Positions 41,228 through 51,485 of a stretch of 64,000 bases of DNA are shown piece by piece; the first letter of the stretch is position 1; the number at the start of each line of letters is the position of its first letter. The translations under genes were made by a program, and so were the position numbers. The stretch comes from Saccharopolyspora gloriosae. GTDB lineage: Bacteria; Actinomycetota; Actinomycetes; Mycobacteriales; Pseudonocardiaceae. The notes below the pieces were generated by a model that saw only the letters and a list, made by a program, of their open reading frames with translations, did not search any database and had not been told where the DNA came from. The stretch spans positions 4,403,501-4,467,500 of the forward strand of contig NZ_JACHIV010000001.1 of NCBI RefSeq assembly GCF_014203325.1, given 5' to 3'.

Positions 41228-42412
41228 ATGGCCAAGAAGGTCAACACCGACCCGGACTTCTTCGGCTACGCCGGACTGCTCAGCGACTCCGAGCGCGCGG
41301 AGCTCGCCGACATCCGCGACTACCTGCAGCGCGAGATCGCCCCGCTGGCGAATCCGGCCTGGGACAAGGCGGAATTCCCGTTCGAGGCGATCGAGAAGTT
41401 CGCGAAGCTGCGGCTGGCCGGCTACCAGTACCCCGAGTACGGCGACGGCGTGCAGCGCAGCGAGCTGTTCGCCGGGTTCCTGAGCATCGAGCTCAACCGC
41501 ATCGACCCGTCGCTGGCGGTGTTCTCCGGTGTCCACACCGGACTCGCGATGGGCAGCATCCTCGGCGGCGGCGATCAGGAGCAGCGGGACCGCTGGCTGC
41601 CGGACATGGTCGCCATGAACAAGATCGGCGCGTTCGCGCTCACCGAACCCGAGGGCGGTTCCGACGTGGCGGGCGGCATGCGCACCACCGCGCGCCGCGA
41701 AGGCGACGAGTGGGTGCTCAACGGGGCCAAGCGCTGGATCGGCAACGGGACCTTCGCCGACCTGATCGTCGTGTGGGCCCGCGACGAGGCCGACGACCAG
41801 GTGAAGGGATTCGTGGTCGGCAAGGACACGCCCGGCGTCACCGCCACCAAGATCGAAGGCAAGATCGCGCTGCGCAGCGTGCAGAACGCCGACATCGTCT
41901 TCGACCAGGCGCGGATCCCGGAATCCGACCGGCTGCAGAACATCAACAGCTTCCGCGACACCGCGAAGGTCCTCGCCCGCACCCGCGGCGGCGTGGCCTG
42001 GCAGGCGCTGGGCGTGGCGATGCGCGCCTACGAGCTCGCCCGCGAGTACGCGGTGAACCGCGAGCAGTTCGGCAAGCCCATCGGCGGGTTCCAGATGATC
42101 CAGGACCTGCTGGTGAAGATGCTCGGCAACATCACCGCCATGTTCGGGATGGTGGTGCGCCTCAACCAGCTCACCGCCGCGGGCGAGGCCGGCGCCGACC
42201 AGGCCGCGCTCGCCAAGGCCTTCACCACCACCCGCATGCGCGAGGTCGTCGCGTGGGCGCGGGAGCTGTTCGGCGGCAACGGGATCGTACTCGACTACGA
42301 CGTGGCGAAGTTCTTCGCCGACGCCGAAGCCGTCTACTCCTTCGAGGGCAGCCGCGAGATGAACACCCTCATCGTCGGCAAGTCGATCACGGGACTGAGC
42401 GCCTTCGCGTGA
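41228..42412 (+). CDS. acyl-CoA dehydrogenase (glutaryl-CoA dehydrogenase-like)
   Basis: This 394-residue flavoenzyme has FALTEPEGGSDVAGGMRTTARR, LNGAKRWIGNGTFADLIVVWAR, VARTRGGVAWQALGVAMRAYELAREY-type helices, REQFGKPIGGFQMIQDLL and the C-terminal YSFEGSREMNTLIVGKSITG. The K-R-W-I-G-N-G-T segment and the FEGS motif place it near glutaryl-CoA dehydrogenase and related enzymes. It is the last gene of the LysR-linked operon, starting 43 nt after the dehydrogenase gene with GCGAGG upstream. A perfect hairpin at 42436 terminates it. Confidence 0.86.
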   Translation: MAKKVNTDPDFFGYAGLLSDSERAELADIRDYLQREIAPLANPAWDKAEFPFEAIEKFAKLRLAGYQYPEYGDGVQRSELFAGFLSIELNRIDPSLAVFSGVHTGLAMGSILGGGDQEQRDRWLPDMVAMNKIGAFALTEPEGGSDVAGGMRTTARREGDEWVLNGAKRWIGNGTFADLIVVWARDEADDQVKGFVVGKDTPGVTATKIEGKIALRSVQNADIVFDQARIPESDRLQNINSFRDTAKVLARTRGGVAWQALGVAMRAYELAREYAVNREQFGKPIGGFQMIQDLLVKMLGNITAMFGMVVRLNQLTAAGEAGADQAALAKAFTTTRMREVVAWARELFGGNGIVLDYDVAKFFADAEAVYSFEGSREMNTLIVGKSITGLSAFA

Positions 42413-42435
42413 GCTTTCGCCTGAGAGCAACGCGG

Positions 42436-42465
42436 AAAGCGGGCGCGGGACACCGCGCCCGCTTT
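42436..42465. terminator. 13-bp hairpin between convergent genes
   Basis: AAAGCGGGCGCGG (42436-42448) pairs perfectly with CCGCGCCCGCTTT (42453-42465) around GACA. It ends the acyl-CoA dehydrogenase operon (+) and the small secreted-protein gene (-), and has a T/A run at each end of the stem. Confidence 0.85.
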
Positions 42466-42475
42466 CAGCCGATCG

Positions 42476-42925
42476 TCAGCCCTTGGCCGAAATGCGACCC
42501 GAGAACGAGCTGCAACTCAGCGCCGTGCTGCCCTCGTAATTGCAGGCGCGGTAGTTGATCCACCCGGATTCCGGAATCGACAGGTTCCAATCCAGGCACT
42601 TGCCGTTCCCGACGTTCGCGTGCTTCGTCTTCAACCCGGACTTGTCGCTGCGGTAGTAGCGCGCGACCGGGTGATGCCCGTCCGCCGCCCGATCGCAGAT
42701 GTAGAGGTGCTCGCCGGTCGGGTTGAAGCAGACCAGCGCACCGCCCGAAGCCACCGGGTAGTAGCAGGTGGCCTGCGCAGAAGCGCCGTCCTCCGACTGC
42801 ACCTCCACGGTGGCCGTCGGCGCGTTCAGCGGCATTCCATCCGAATTCGTGCTCGCTTGAGCCACGCCTCCGGTCCCCATTGCCAACGCGAGCGCACCGA
42901 GCCACACCATCATTCGCCGTTTCAT
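42476..42925 (-). CDS. small secreted Cys-rich protein
   Basis: The 149-residue protein has a clear Sec signal peptide: basic MKRRMM, a hydrophobic core WLGALALAMGTGGV and a likely cleavage after AQA at about residue 24. The mature part has six cysteines (ATCYYPV, ALVCFNP, YICDRA, GKCLDW, RACNYE, LSCSSF), enough for three disulfides, and aromatic-rich strands with a lectin- or toxin-like look. No family was recognised. GGGGG precedes the ATG by 6 nt. Two AATTCCGAA direct repeats lie about 100 nt upstream. Confidence 0.72.
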   Translation of the reverse strand: MKRRMMVWLGALALAMGTGGVAQASTNSDGMPLNAPTATVEVQSEDGASAQATCYYPVASGGALVCFNPTGEHLYICDRAADGHHPVARYYRSDKSGLKTKHANVGNGKCLDWNLSIPESGWINYRACNYEGSTALSCSSFSGRISAKG

Positions 42926-43280
42926 CCGAAACCCCCATGTTTCGAACCGAGGACCGGACTCGTCGCCGATCCTGGAATCGTCCCTCGATCAGGACGGACC
43001 AGACATTACCCAGCGGTTCCGGGGGAAATTCCGAACAATTCCGAAGATACCCGGATCGCCGCAGCAGGATCCCACCTGCGGCGCAATTCCGGGAACACCG
43101 CCGCACCTCTGCTCACCCAGTGCCATCGGCGCCGAGCACCGGCGCCGCCGTCAGAGTGATCTCCCGGCGCCGTCCCGATCACCTGCTAACGCCGTCGGCC
43201 GCCCGAACGACAACACTCGCGCCCACCGGCGGCTCCTCCGCCGTTCGGTGCGATTTTCCCGCTGCGCACGCGGAACCTCG
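42926..43280. other. intergenic region upstream of the secreted-protein gene
   Basis: No gene is supported. AATTCCGAA occurs twice with a 10-bp period (43027-43035, 43037-43045), a pattern typical of response-regulator binding. On the minus strand GGAACC (43020-43015) followed about 18 nt later by CGTC resembles an ECF sigma promoter. Small GC hairpins near 43130-43150 and 43225-43250 may terminate the operon ending at 43281. Confidence 0.4.
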
Positions 43281-44777
43281 TCAGGACGTGTACTTGTGCA
43301 CCGGCCTCGATTCGAGCCCGACCTGGTGAATGATGTGTATCGTCCTGCCGACCGGGTCTCCCGTGTCGGCGTCGAAGTGGAACCGGTCACCCGCGCCGTC
43401 GATGTCGTTGCGCTCGCTGGTCAAGCTCACCAACGCCGTCCTGACCTCGGCCGGGCCGATCTCGGTCTCGTTGAGCAGGGCCTTCTGCGCCGCGTCGACA
43501 ACGGCGGTCATCGCGTCGAACTCCATGATCGCCCAGCCGTTGGCGAGATCGCGCGAGCCGATCCTCTCCAGCTGCCGGAAACCGTCGAAGTTGACCTTGT
43601 AATCCTCGGCGTACTCGTTGAACCTCGCGTCGCCCAAGGCCTTCGGGTCGGCCAACGCCGCGTACACCACCTCCACGTGCCCCGGCAGCTCCGTCTCGTT
43701 CAGCTTCGCCGCGTCGGACCCCGTCACCACGGTGATCGTCTTCCCGCAGTGTTCGACGCGGAGCTTCTCGACGAACGCGTCCAGCAGCGAGGCACGTCCC
43801 GCGTAGAGCACCGTGTCCGGAGTGCCCGGACTGCACAGCTCGGCCACGATCTCGTTGAACTGGTTGGTCGTGCCGTTGATGCCCGGCGTGCCGTCGAAGG
43901 ACCGCTGCACCCCTGCCGCGAGCTCAGCGGAGAACACCTCGGCGAAGTCGTCCCGCAACCCGGTGGTGTAGAAGTCGTTGAAATTCTGATCCCGCACCAG
44001 CATGTACTCGCGCGGCCGCTTGACCAGGAACTCGTGCAGCGCCAAGGCTTCGGTGCGGTTGCTGGGGCTCACCCGGTACAACCCCCTGATCGGCCCGTCC
44101 TCGGGCCGCACCGCCCCGGTCATGTTGAGGCCGTCCGCGGTGAGCACCGCGCCGACCATCGGGATCTGGTGGTCCGCCAGCCGATGCGCGGCGCTGATCG
44201 TCTCCCCGACGCTGACGCCCATTCCCGTCACGGCGACCAGCGGCCGCTCGTCGTCGGTCATGCCGATCAACTCGTCCACCACCTCCTCCCAGTCCTGCTC
44301 GTCGCTGCCCTCGTCGGCCACCACGAGCCGGAACAACGGGTAGGCGCCCTCGACGGAGTTGGCCTGCCGCTGCGCCAGATACGCGCCGATGATCTTCGAA
44401 CGGGCCTGGTCGAGGGACACGCTGCCCCGATCACCACCCGGCTCGGGAACCGGGGTGAGCACCGCGACCGTGACGACCTTCCTGTCCAGGCCCGCGATCC
44501 GGTCGTTCTCCCGCTCGATCTTCTCCTCGACGTCGCGCAGCCCGTGGTGCAGGCTCGCCGAGCCGTCGCTGACACCGACGCACTCGTCGTCGACCCCGCG
44601 CCACATGCCCGCGGAGCAACCGCTCAGCCACCACGCGGCCCCGACCCACGCCCCGGTCAGCAGCAGCACGACGACGACCAGCGCACCGGCGTTGCGCAGC
44701 ACCCGCAGCCGCCTGTCCCGCGCGGCCCGCTTGGCGTACTGCGGCGGGTGGAAATCGAACCTCGTCGGTGTGTTCAC
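43281..44777 (-). CDS. membrane-anchored periplasmic-binding-fold protein
   Basis: This 498-residue protein begins with a basic cytoplasmic segment (about 30 residues with RAARDRRLRVLR), then one transmembrane helix (AGALVVVVLLLTGAWVGAAWWL, about 31-52), then GCSAGMWRGVDDECVGVSDGS and a large extracytoplasmic domain. VVTVAVLTPVPE, VTGMGVSVGETISAAHRLADHQIPMVGAVL and DFYTTGLRDDF follow the type I periplasmic binding fold of branched-chain amino-acid receptors. It has an N-in/C-out anchor instead of a lipobox, and no ABC permease is nearby, so it looks like a sensor rather than a transporter part. GTG 44777 has GGAGGAGG upstream; the gene starts 18 nt after the ATPase stop. Confidence 0.75.
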   Translation of the reverse strand: MNTPTRFDFHPPQYAKRAARDRRLRVLRNAGALVVVVLLLTGAWVGAAWWLSGCSAGMWRGVDDECVGVSDGSASLHHGLRDVEEKIERENDRIAGLDRKVVTVAVLTPVPEPGGDRGSVSLDQARSKIIGAYLAQRQANSVEGAYPLFRLVVADEGSDEQDWEEVVDELIGMTDDERPLVAVTGMGVSVGETISAAHRLADHQIPMVGAVLTADGLNMTGAVRPEDGPIRGLYRVSPSNRTEALALHEFLVKRPREYMLVRDQNFNDFYTTGLRDDFAEVFSAELAAGVQRSFDGTPGINGTTNQFNEIVAELCSPGTPDTVLYAGRASLLDAFVEKLRVEHCGKTITVVTGSDAAKLNETELPGHVEVVYAALADPKALGDARFNEYAEDYKVNFDGFRQLERIGSRDLANGWAIMEFDAMTAVVDAAQKALLNETEIGPAEVRTALVSLTSERNDIDGAGDRFHFDADTGDPVGRTIHIIHQVGLESRPVHKYTS

Positions 44778-44795
44778 TGCCCCTCCTCCGAGCAC

Positions 44796-46772
44796 CTACC
44801 GGTACTTGTCCGCTTCCGCGCGCAGCACGGCGAGCCCGTCACCGGCGTACGGTGCGATGTCGTCGAGATCAGCGGCGATCTCACCGTCCAGGTCGCGGTG
44901 CCGGGCGTCGCGGAACGGATCGGCGACCGTCCACAGCGCGACGACCAGCCGAGCCAGCGGCGCCACCGGCAGGTCGCGCGGCGGCGCCCAGCGCGTCAGC
45001 TCGCGCACCCGCTCGACCGGGGCGAGCGCGTGGCCACCGGCGTCCGGTGCCGCGCAGACCTCCCGCAGCAGCACCAGCCAGGCGCGGGCGGGAACCTCGT
45101 CGAGCAGGTCCGCGAGCTTCCTGGTGACGAACTCGACCTCGCCGAGCGCCAGCGCGTGGTGCAGCTCCCCCGCCCGGTCCTGGTCCTGCTCGCACCGGCG
45201 CCGCAACCATCCGTGCACCGAGGCCCAATCGGCGCGGTCGTGCTCGGTCCGGGCGGCGAGCCGCCGCAGCAGCAGCCTGCGCAGCACCGGGATCATGGTG
45301 CGCGCGCCCGCGTCGTCGACGCGGCTCCACACCGTCCCGTCGAAGACGGCGGAGTTGCGATCGCCCGTGCCCAGCAGCAGCGGGCGGTAGCGGGCCAGCC
45401 GCAGCGCCTGGTCGATGTTGCGGGCCGCCGAGCAGGTCACCAGGTCCTCCACCACGTTCGGCGCGACGTCGACCAGGAACGTGGCCACCATGCCGTCCGC
45501 CACCCGGAGCACGCCGTCGCCCGGCACGGCCGCGTCGAGCACGGCGTCGAGGCTCACCGGGTCCAGCCGGTGCTCGGCTATCGCGTCCAGCAACATCCGG
45601 GTCGCGCCCGGGTGACCGTGGGCGAACCCGTGCACCATCGCGCTGATGCGGCGGTTGTCGCTCAACCGCGGCCCGAGCGCCGAAACGAGGGTGTCGACCG
45701 CTTCCGGACTCAGATCGTCGAGCCGCACCAGGTACGGACCGGCGCGGTGGCGGCCGGAACCGCGCTGGGCGTAGTCCTCGTAGCCCGCGTTCTCGATCGC
45801 CACGGGGTCCTCGCCTGCGGCCGACAGCCGCCGCACCAGCGCGCTCCTGCTGCTGGTCGCGACCACGGTCAGCGGATCCGGATCGTCGACGGCCAGCTGA
45901 CCCCGCTGCCGGTGCGCGACCTCCAGCCCGGAGACCAGTTCGAGCCCCGCGTCGACGTCGTCGAGCAGCACCGCGCAGTTGAGGGTGCGCCGATCGGCCT
46001 GCCTGCCGCGCCGGAAGCCGTCGCGCAGGTCCGCCAGGAACGCCGCCCACAGCACCTCGCCGACTTCCTGGCTCCCGTCGGGCGACCGCGCCTTGTGGTT
46101 GAGCTCCACCAGCACGTCGATCGGGTCGCGGGCGAGCCCCTTGTCCTGGTGCCCGAACCACTTCCGGGCGTCCCCGCGATCCCGCCGACCGCGCAGCACC
46201 GCGTTGATCCCGCCGACGACCAAGCCGGGCAGGTGCTGGCCCAAGGTGACGACTCCCGGCACGTTGCTCAAGGCGGGCACCGTGGCGAGCACTCCGGCCG
46301 CGAGCGTGGCGAGGAACTGCGGCGGGTCGCTGATCTTCAGGTAGGCGGCCAGCTCGTCCTCGACCTGCCTGCGGGCGAGTGTCCAGCGGGCGACGTTCAG
46401 CGTCGCGCCGAGGGCCAGCTGGCCGGTGATGAGCCGCGGGAACTCCAGCGTCCCGTAGCCCGGGCACGGCCTGCTGAGCTGGAAGGCCAGCGCCGCCAAC
46501 ACCTCCTGCGGCGAACTCGGGCCGAGCCGCGCGCAGTCCAGCCGGGCGAACGGCACGTTCTGCTCCAGACCGGCGGCGAGCTCGTCGAGCAGCGCGGTCT
46601 TCCCGCTGCCGGGTGGACCGGTGAACGTGAGCATCGGAACCGGCCTGCTCACCGGAACTCCGTCGTGCTCCGGGCGCCGCATGAATTCCCGGACCAGCAG
46701 CAGCTCCCGGCTCCGGCCGAAGAGAACCGGCTCCGGATCCGACGATGCCTGAGCATTCCGCACCACTGCCAT
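44796..46772 (-). CDS. STAND/AAA-like ATPase paired with a membrane sensor
   Basis: The 658-residue protein has an N-terminal LFGRSRELLLVREFM lead-in typical of STAND/Orc-type ATPases, Walker A FTGPPGSGKTALLDEL, Walker B CAVLLDDVDAG, and sensor-1-like VVATSSRSALVRRL. About 300 residues of helical C-terminal region follow (ARNIDQALRLARYRPLLLG, RRLLLRRLAARTEHDRADW). No nuclease, TIR, protease or kinase effector domain is recognised. It is first in a two-gene operon with a membrane-anchored binding-fold protein, suggesting a transmembrane ligand sensor that drives an ATPase switch (inference). ATG 46772 is chosen; GTG 46766 has better spacing to GGGGG and TTG 46817 is a longer option. Confidence 0.72.
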   Translation of the reverse strand: MAVVRNAQASSDPEPVLFGRSRELLLVREFMRRPEHDGVPVSRPVPMLTFTGPPGSGKTALLDELAAGLEQNVPFARLDCARLGPSSPQEVLAALAFQLSRPCPGYGTLEFPRLITGQLALGATLNVARWTLARRQVEDELAAYLKISDPPQFLATLAAGVLATVPALSNVPGVVTLGQHLPGLVVGGINAVLRGRRDRGDARKWFGHQDKGLARDPIDVLVELNHKARSPDGSQEVGEVLWAAFLADLRDGFRRGRQADRRTLNCAVLLDDVDAGLELVSGLEVAHRQRGQLAVDDPDPLTVVATSSRSALVRRLSAAGEDPVAIENAGYEDYAQRGSGRHRAGPYLVRLDDLSPEAVDTLVSALGPRLSDNRRISAMVHGFAHGHPGATRMLLDAIAEHRLDPVSLDAVLDAAVPGDGVLRVADGMVATFLVDVAPNVVEDLVTCSAARNIDQALRLARYRPLLLGTGDRNSAVFDGTVWSRVDDAGARTMIPVLRRLLLRRLAARTEHDRADWASVHGWLRRRCEQDQDRAGELHHALALGEVEFVTRKLADLLDEVPARAWLVLLREVCAAPDAGGHALAPVERVRELTRWAPPRDLPVAPLARLVVALWTVADPFRDARHRDLDGEIAADLDDIAPYAGDGLAVLRAEADKYR

Positions 46773-47129
46773 CCCCCGATCAGCGATGGAGAACTCCGCT
46801 CGGCTCGGTGACCCCAACCGTTCCGATGGAGCGAGAATGGGAAGAGCATGACCGACCGATCGCCGCGGTCGACATCGCTTCCCGGGAAAGGAGGTACCGC
46901 CGAAACGACGACCTCGATCAGACCGGACGACCGAATCCTACGGGAAAAAGCGCCGCACGAACCCGCAGCAGCGCACGATTCGGATTCCGCGCACGCGTCC
47001 GCGCCGCCGATCCGCGAACAAGATCGGAACAATGTCCGGCTCGAAATCCCCGTTCTGGCAACGGCGGTTTCCGATGCGTTCTTTCCCGCCGTTCGGCGCC
47101 CGCGATTCAGAACGGCGCGAGAGGACCGT
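46773..47129. other. intergenic region upstream of the STAND operon
   Basis: No gene is supported. It must hold the promoter of the STAND operon, but no convincing -10/-35 pair was identified. The sequence is somewhat less GC-rich than its neighbours. Confidence 0.35.
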
Positions 47130-47687
47130 TCAGCTCCGCACGTCGTAGCGCAGGTGCACGGTGCCGTCCTCGAACCGGTGCTGCGCCCGCAGGTCCAGGC
47201 CCGCCCCGAATCCGGCCGGGAACGCCCGCAGACCGCCGCCGACCAGCACGGGCTTGACGAACAACTGGCACTCGTCGACCAGCCCGTCCCGGAACGCCGC
47301 AGCCGCCAGCCCCGGCCCGCCGATCGCGAGATCCGCCGCGGAAGTCGCCTTCAACCGCCGGACCTCCGCCGGGTCGAACTCGCGCTCCAGCCGAGTCCGG
47401 GCATCGGACACCGAATCCAGCGTTCCGGAGAACACCACCTTGTCGGCCGCGCGCCAGATCCCCGCGAAATCACGCATCTCCCGCGGCTGGTCCGCCAACG
47501 ACAACGTGTCCCACACGATCATCTCCGCGTAGGTCCGGCGCCCCAGCAGGTAGGTCCCGATCTCGCGCTCCAGGTCGTTCAGGAACGCGTGCACCGGCTC
47601 GCTCGGCGCGGCCCAGTCGTAACCGCCGTGCTCGTCCGCGACGCAGCCGTCCAGCGACATGAGGGCCGAGTAGATCAACTTACCCAT
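47130..47687 (-). CDS. dihydrofolate reductase family protein (RibD C-terminal-like)
   Basis: The 185-residue protein has MGKLIYSALMSLDGCVADEHGGYDWA, IGTYLLGRRTYAEMIVWD, KVVFSGTLD, LAIGGPGLAAAAFRDGLVDECQLFVKPVLVGGGLRAF, the pattern of the RibD_C/DHFR-like family widespread in actinobacteria. These are NADPH-binding reductases of mostly unknown substrate, not the housekeeping DHFR. GGGAGG 5 nt upstream selects ATG 47687. It is divergent from the PPOX-family gene; the 306-nt spacer contains an operator-like palindrome. Confidence 0.84.
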   Translation of the reverse strand: MGKLIYSALMSLDGCVADEHGGYDWAAPSEPVHAFLNDLEREIGTYLLGRRTYAEMIVWDTLSLADQPREMRDFAGIWRAADKVVFSGTLDSVSDARTRLEREFDPAEVRRLKATSAADLAIGGPGLAAAAFRDGLVDECQLFVKPVLVGGGLRAFPAGFGAGLDLRAQHRFEDGTVHLRYDVRS

Positions 47688-47945
47688 GCGGGCCTCCCCG
47701 TTCCTGCCGACCGCACCCGGGATCGGGACGGACGTCCGATACCGGGCCGTCTTCCCGGAGTGACGAGGCTCGTGCTCCGACGAGCACCTGCCCCGCGGAT
47801 TCCGCGGCCCGCCCGACGAGCCGGGCCGCGTCACCTCGGAGACGGACCCTGCCATTTTCCTGACGGCCCGATGCCCCGCGGCCACCGGGCGCGGAGCACC
47901 ATCCGCGCGATTCCGCCTCCGGCGGGAATATCGGCTCGGGAAAAC

Positions 47946-47974
47946 GGTTGGACAGTGTCACCTGTCATCCAACC
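47946..47974 (+). promoter_or_regulatory. inverted repeat before the PPOX-family gene
   Basis: GGTTGGACAG (47946-47955) and CTGTC-AT-CCAACC (47962-47974) are inverse copies with a 2-nt bulge. TTGGAC within the left arm could serve as a -35 box, so a bound regulator would block the promoter of the gene starting 20 nt downstream. The rest of the 306-nt divergent spacer (47688-47993) shows nothing clear. Confidence 0.4.
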
Positions 47975-47993
47975 AGAATCCCCTGGAGCGCGG

Positions 47994-48459
47994 ATGCCCG
48001 CGGAGACACCGGAGAACGTGCACCGTCCGAAGAAGCTGAGCGAGCAGGAACGCGAGCAGTTCCTCGCACAACCCCACGTCGGCGTGCTGAGCGTCGTCAG
48101 CGACGACGACCGCCCGCCCTCGACGCTGCCCACTTGGTACGCCTACCGCCCGGGCGGGAACATCGCCGTCGCCCTCCGCCGGGGCAAGCGGAAATCACGG
48201 CTCATCGCACGAGCGGGCGTGCTCTCCTTCTCCGTCCAGCAGCCGGTGCTGCCGTACAAGTACGTCACCGTCGAGGGGACGGTCGTCAAGCAGCAACGGC
48301 CGTCCAGGGAGGAACTCGTCCGCATCGGCAGCCGCTACCTCCCGGCGGACGCGATCGATGCCTGGGCGGACTGGGAACTCTCCGGCGGCAATCCCGCGGG
48401 CGAACCCGAGTACGTAGAGATCCGGCCGGACCGGTGGCTGACCGCCGACTTCTCCCCCG

Positions 48460-48467
<8 letters not shown>
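47994..48467 (+). CDS. pyridoxamine 5'-phosphate oxidase-family protein (possibly F420-dependent)
   Basis: This 157-residue split-barrel protein has [56 protein letters not shown] and [13 protein letters not shown], matching the PPOX/FDOR superfamily. In actinobacteria such proteins bind FMN, F420 or haem and act on diverse substrates; the basic RGKRKSRLI strand is consistent with phosphate or F420-tail binding (inference). GGAG 6 nt upstream supports ATG 47994. Its last 8 nt overlap the end of the convergent uvrB gene. Confidence 0.8.
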
Positions 48468-50616
<2,149 letters not shown>

Positions 50617-50770
50617 GTCCCCGAGGGTACGAGCCTCCACCGACAACGTGCCCCGGCCCGGCGCAGGACGGACTCGACGCGGCCGTCCGGACACGCTGCG
50701 TGTCCACGACGGGTCCATTGCGGACCGATCGGGCCCTCATCGGCCCTGCCGTTCACGACCCCCTCCGACC

Positions 50771-50782
50771 TACAGTGGCGTC
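50771..50782 (+). promoter_or_regulatory. leaderless -10 box for the DUF402 gene
   Basis: TACAGT (50771-50776) lies 6 nt before GTG 50783. No ribosome site is present between them. Confidence 0.45.
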
Positions 50783-51379
50783 GTGACCACGCAACGCGAG
50801 ATCGCCGAGCGCCTCGGACTGCCCGTGCACCCGCCCAAGGTCGAGATCTTCGACCTGGACGCGAAGACCAACACCGATCCCAAGGGCATCGTGCGACAGG
50901 TCGGCGAATACCGGCTGGAACCGTTCGGGCTCTACCTGCGCCGCGCGATGCCGGGGCATCCGAAACTGCGGTCCCTGGAATCGTGGCTGCTGCCCGATCA
51001 CGATCTGCGCATCACGCGCTGGAAGCTGCACCCCGGCCATTCCGACGACTGGGACTTCTACGTCGACATCGCGCGGATCGACCCCGGCCCCGCCCGGTGG
51101 CGGTCGGTCGATCACTACCTGGACGTCCTGGTCACCGACGGCGTGCGCACCGAGCTGCTCGACGTCGACGAGTTCACGCAGGCCGTGCAGGCGGAACTGC
51201 TCGACGAGGAGACGGCGGAACGCGCGATGCGGTCGGCCTGCACCGCGCTGGACGGGCTCGCCAGGAACGGCTACCGGCTCGACGGCTGGCTGCGCGAACT
51301 GGGCATCGAACTGTCCTGGCCCGGACAATCCGCTCACGATCCCGCAGGACGATCTTCCCTTGTACCGCCGAAGCGGTGA
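50783..51379 (+). CDS. DUF402 domain protein
   Basis: The 198-residue protein of the DUF402 family (nucleoside tri/diphosphatase-like beta-barrel) has WLLPDHDLRITRW, DWDFYVDIARID and the acidic cluster HYLDVLVTDGVRTELLDVDEFTQAV, with D/E residues expected to hold metal. The C-terminus is a helical hairpin ending in ELGIELSW. DUF402 members hydrolyse phosphoanhydride bonds in nucleotides in some bacteria; activity here is not shown. It lies between uvrB (divergent) and a shorter paralogue 106 nt downstream. Confidence 0.82.
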   Translation: MTTQREIAERLGLPVHPPKVEIFDLDAKTNTDPKGIVRQVGEYRLEPFGLYLRRAMPGHPKLRSLESWLLPDHDLRITRWKLHPGHSDDWDFYVDIARIDPGPARWRSVDHYLDVLVTDGVRTELLDVDEFTQAVQAELLDEETAERAMRSACTALDGLARNGYRLDGWLRELGIELSWPGQSAHDPAGRSSLVPPKR

Positions 51380-51485
51380 TGCCTCGGGCACCGCTCGAAT
51401 CGATATCCGGACAGCACGGGAAAGTTACGTTAAAAAACGGTACTGACGATCACTTGCCCCCGAAACAGCGCTACGGTCTGGAGTC

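Noticed and set aside
43262-43284. A seventh partial copy of the palindromic element
   Set aside because: Only GCGGAACCTC matches; the stem arms and inner hairpin are absent, so chance is sufficient.
43248-46811. Very long plus-strand open frame opposite the STAND operon
   Set aside because: It is a GC-rich antisense shadow: the minus-strand proteins show Walker motifs, a membrane helix and ribosome sites, whereas this frame has no recognisable domains and is rich in Arg/His/Gln runs.
47688-47885. N-terminal extension of the DHFR-like gene to an upstream ATG
   Set aside because: The extra 66 residues are low-complexity and unlike the family; GGGAGG immediately before ATG 47687 and the family start MGKLIYS decide the shorter form.
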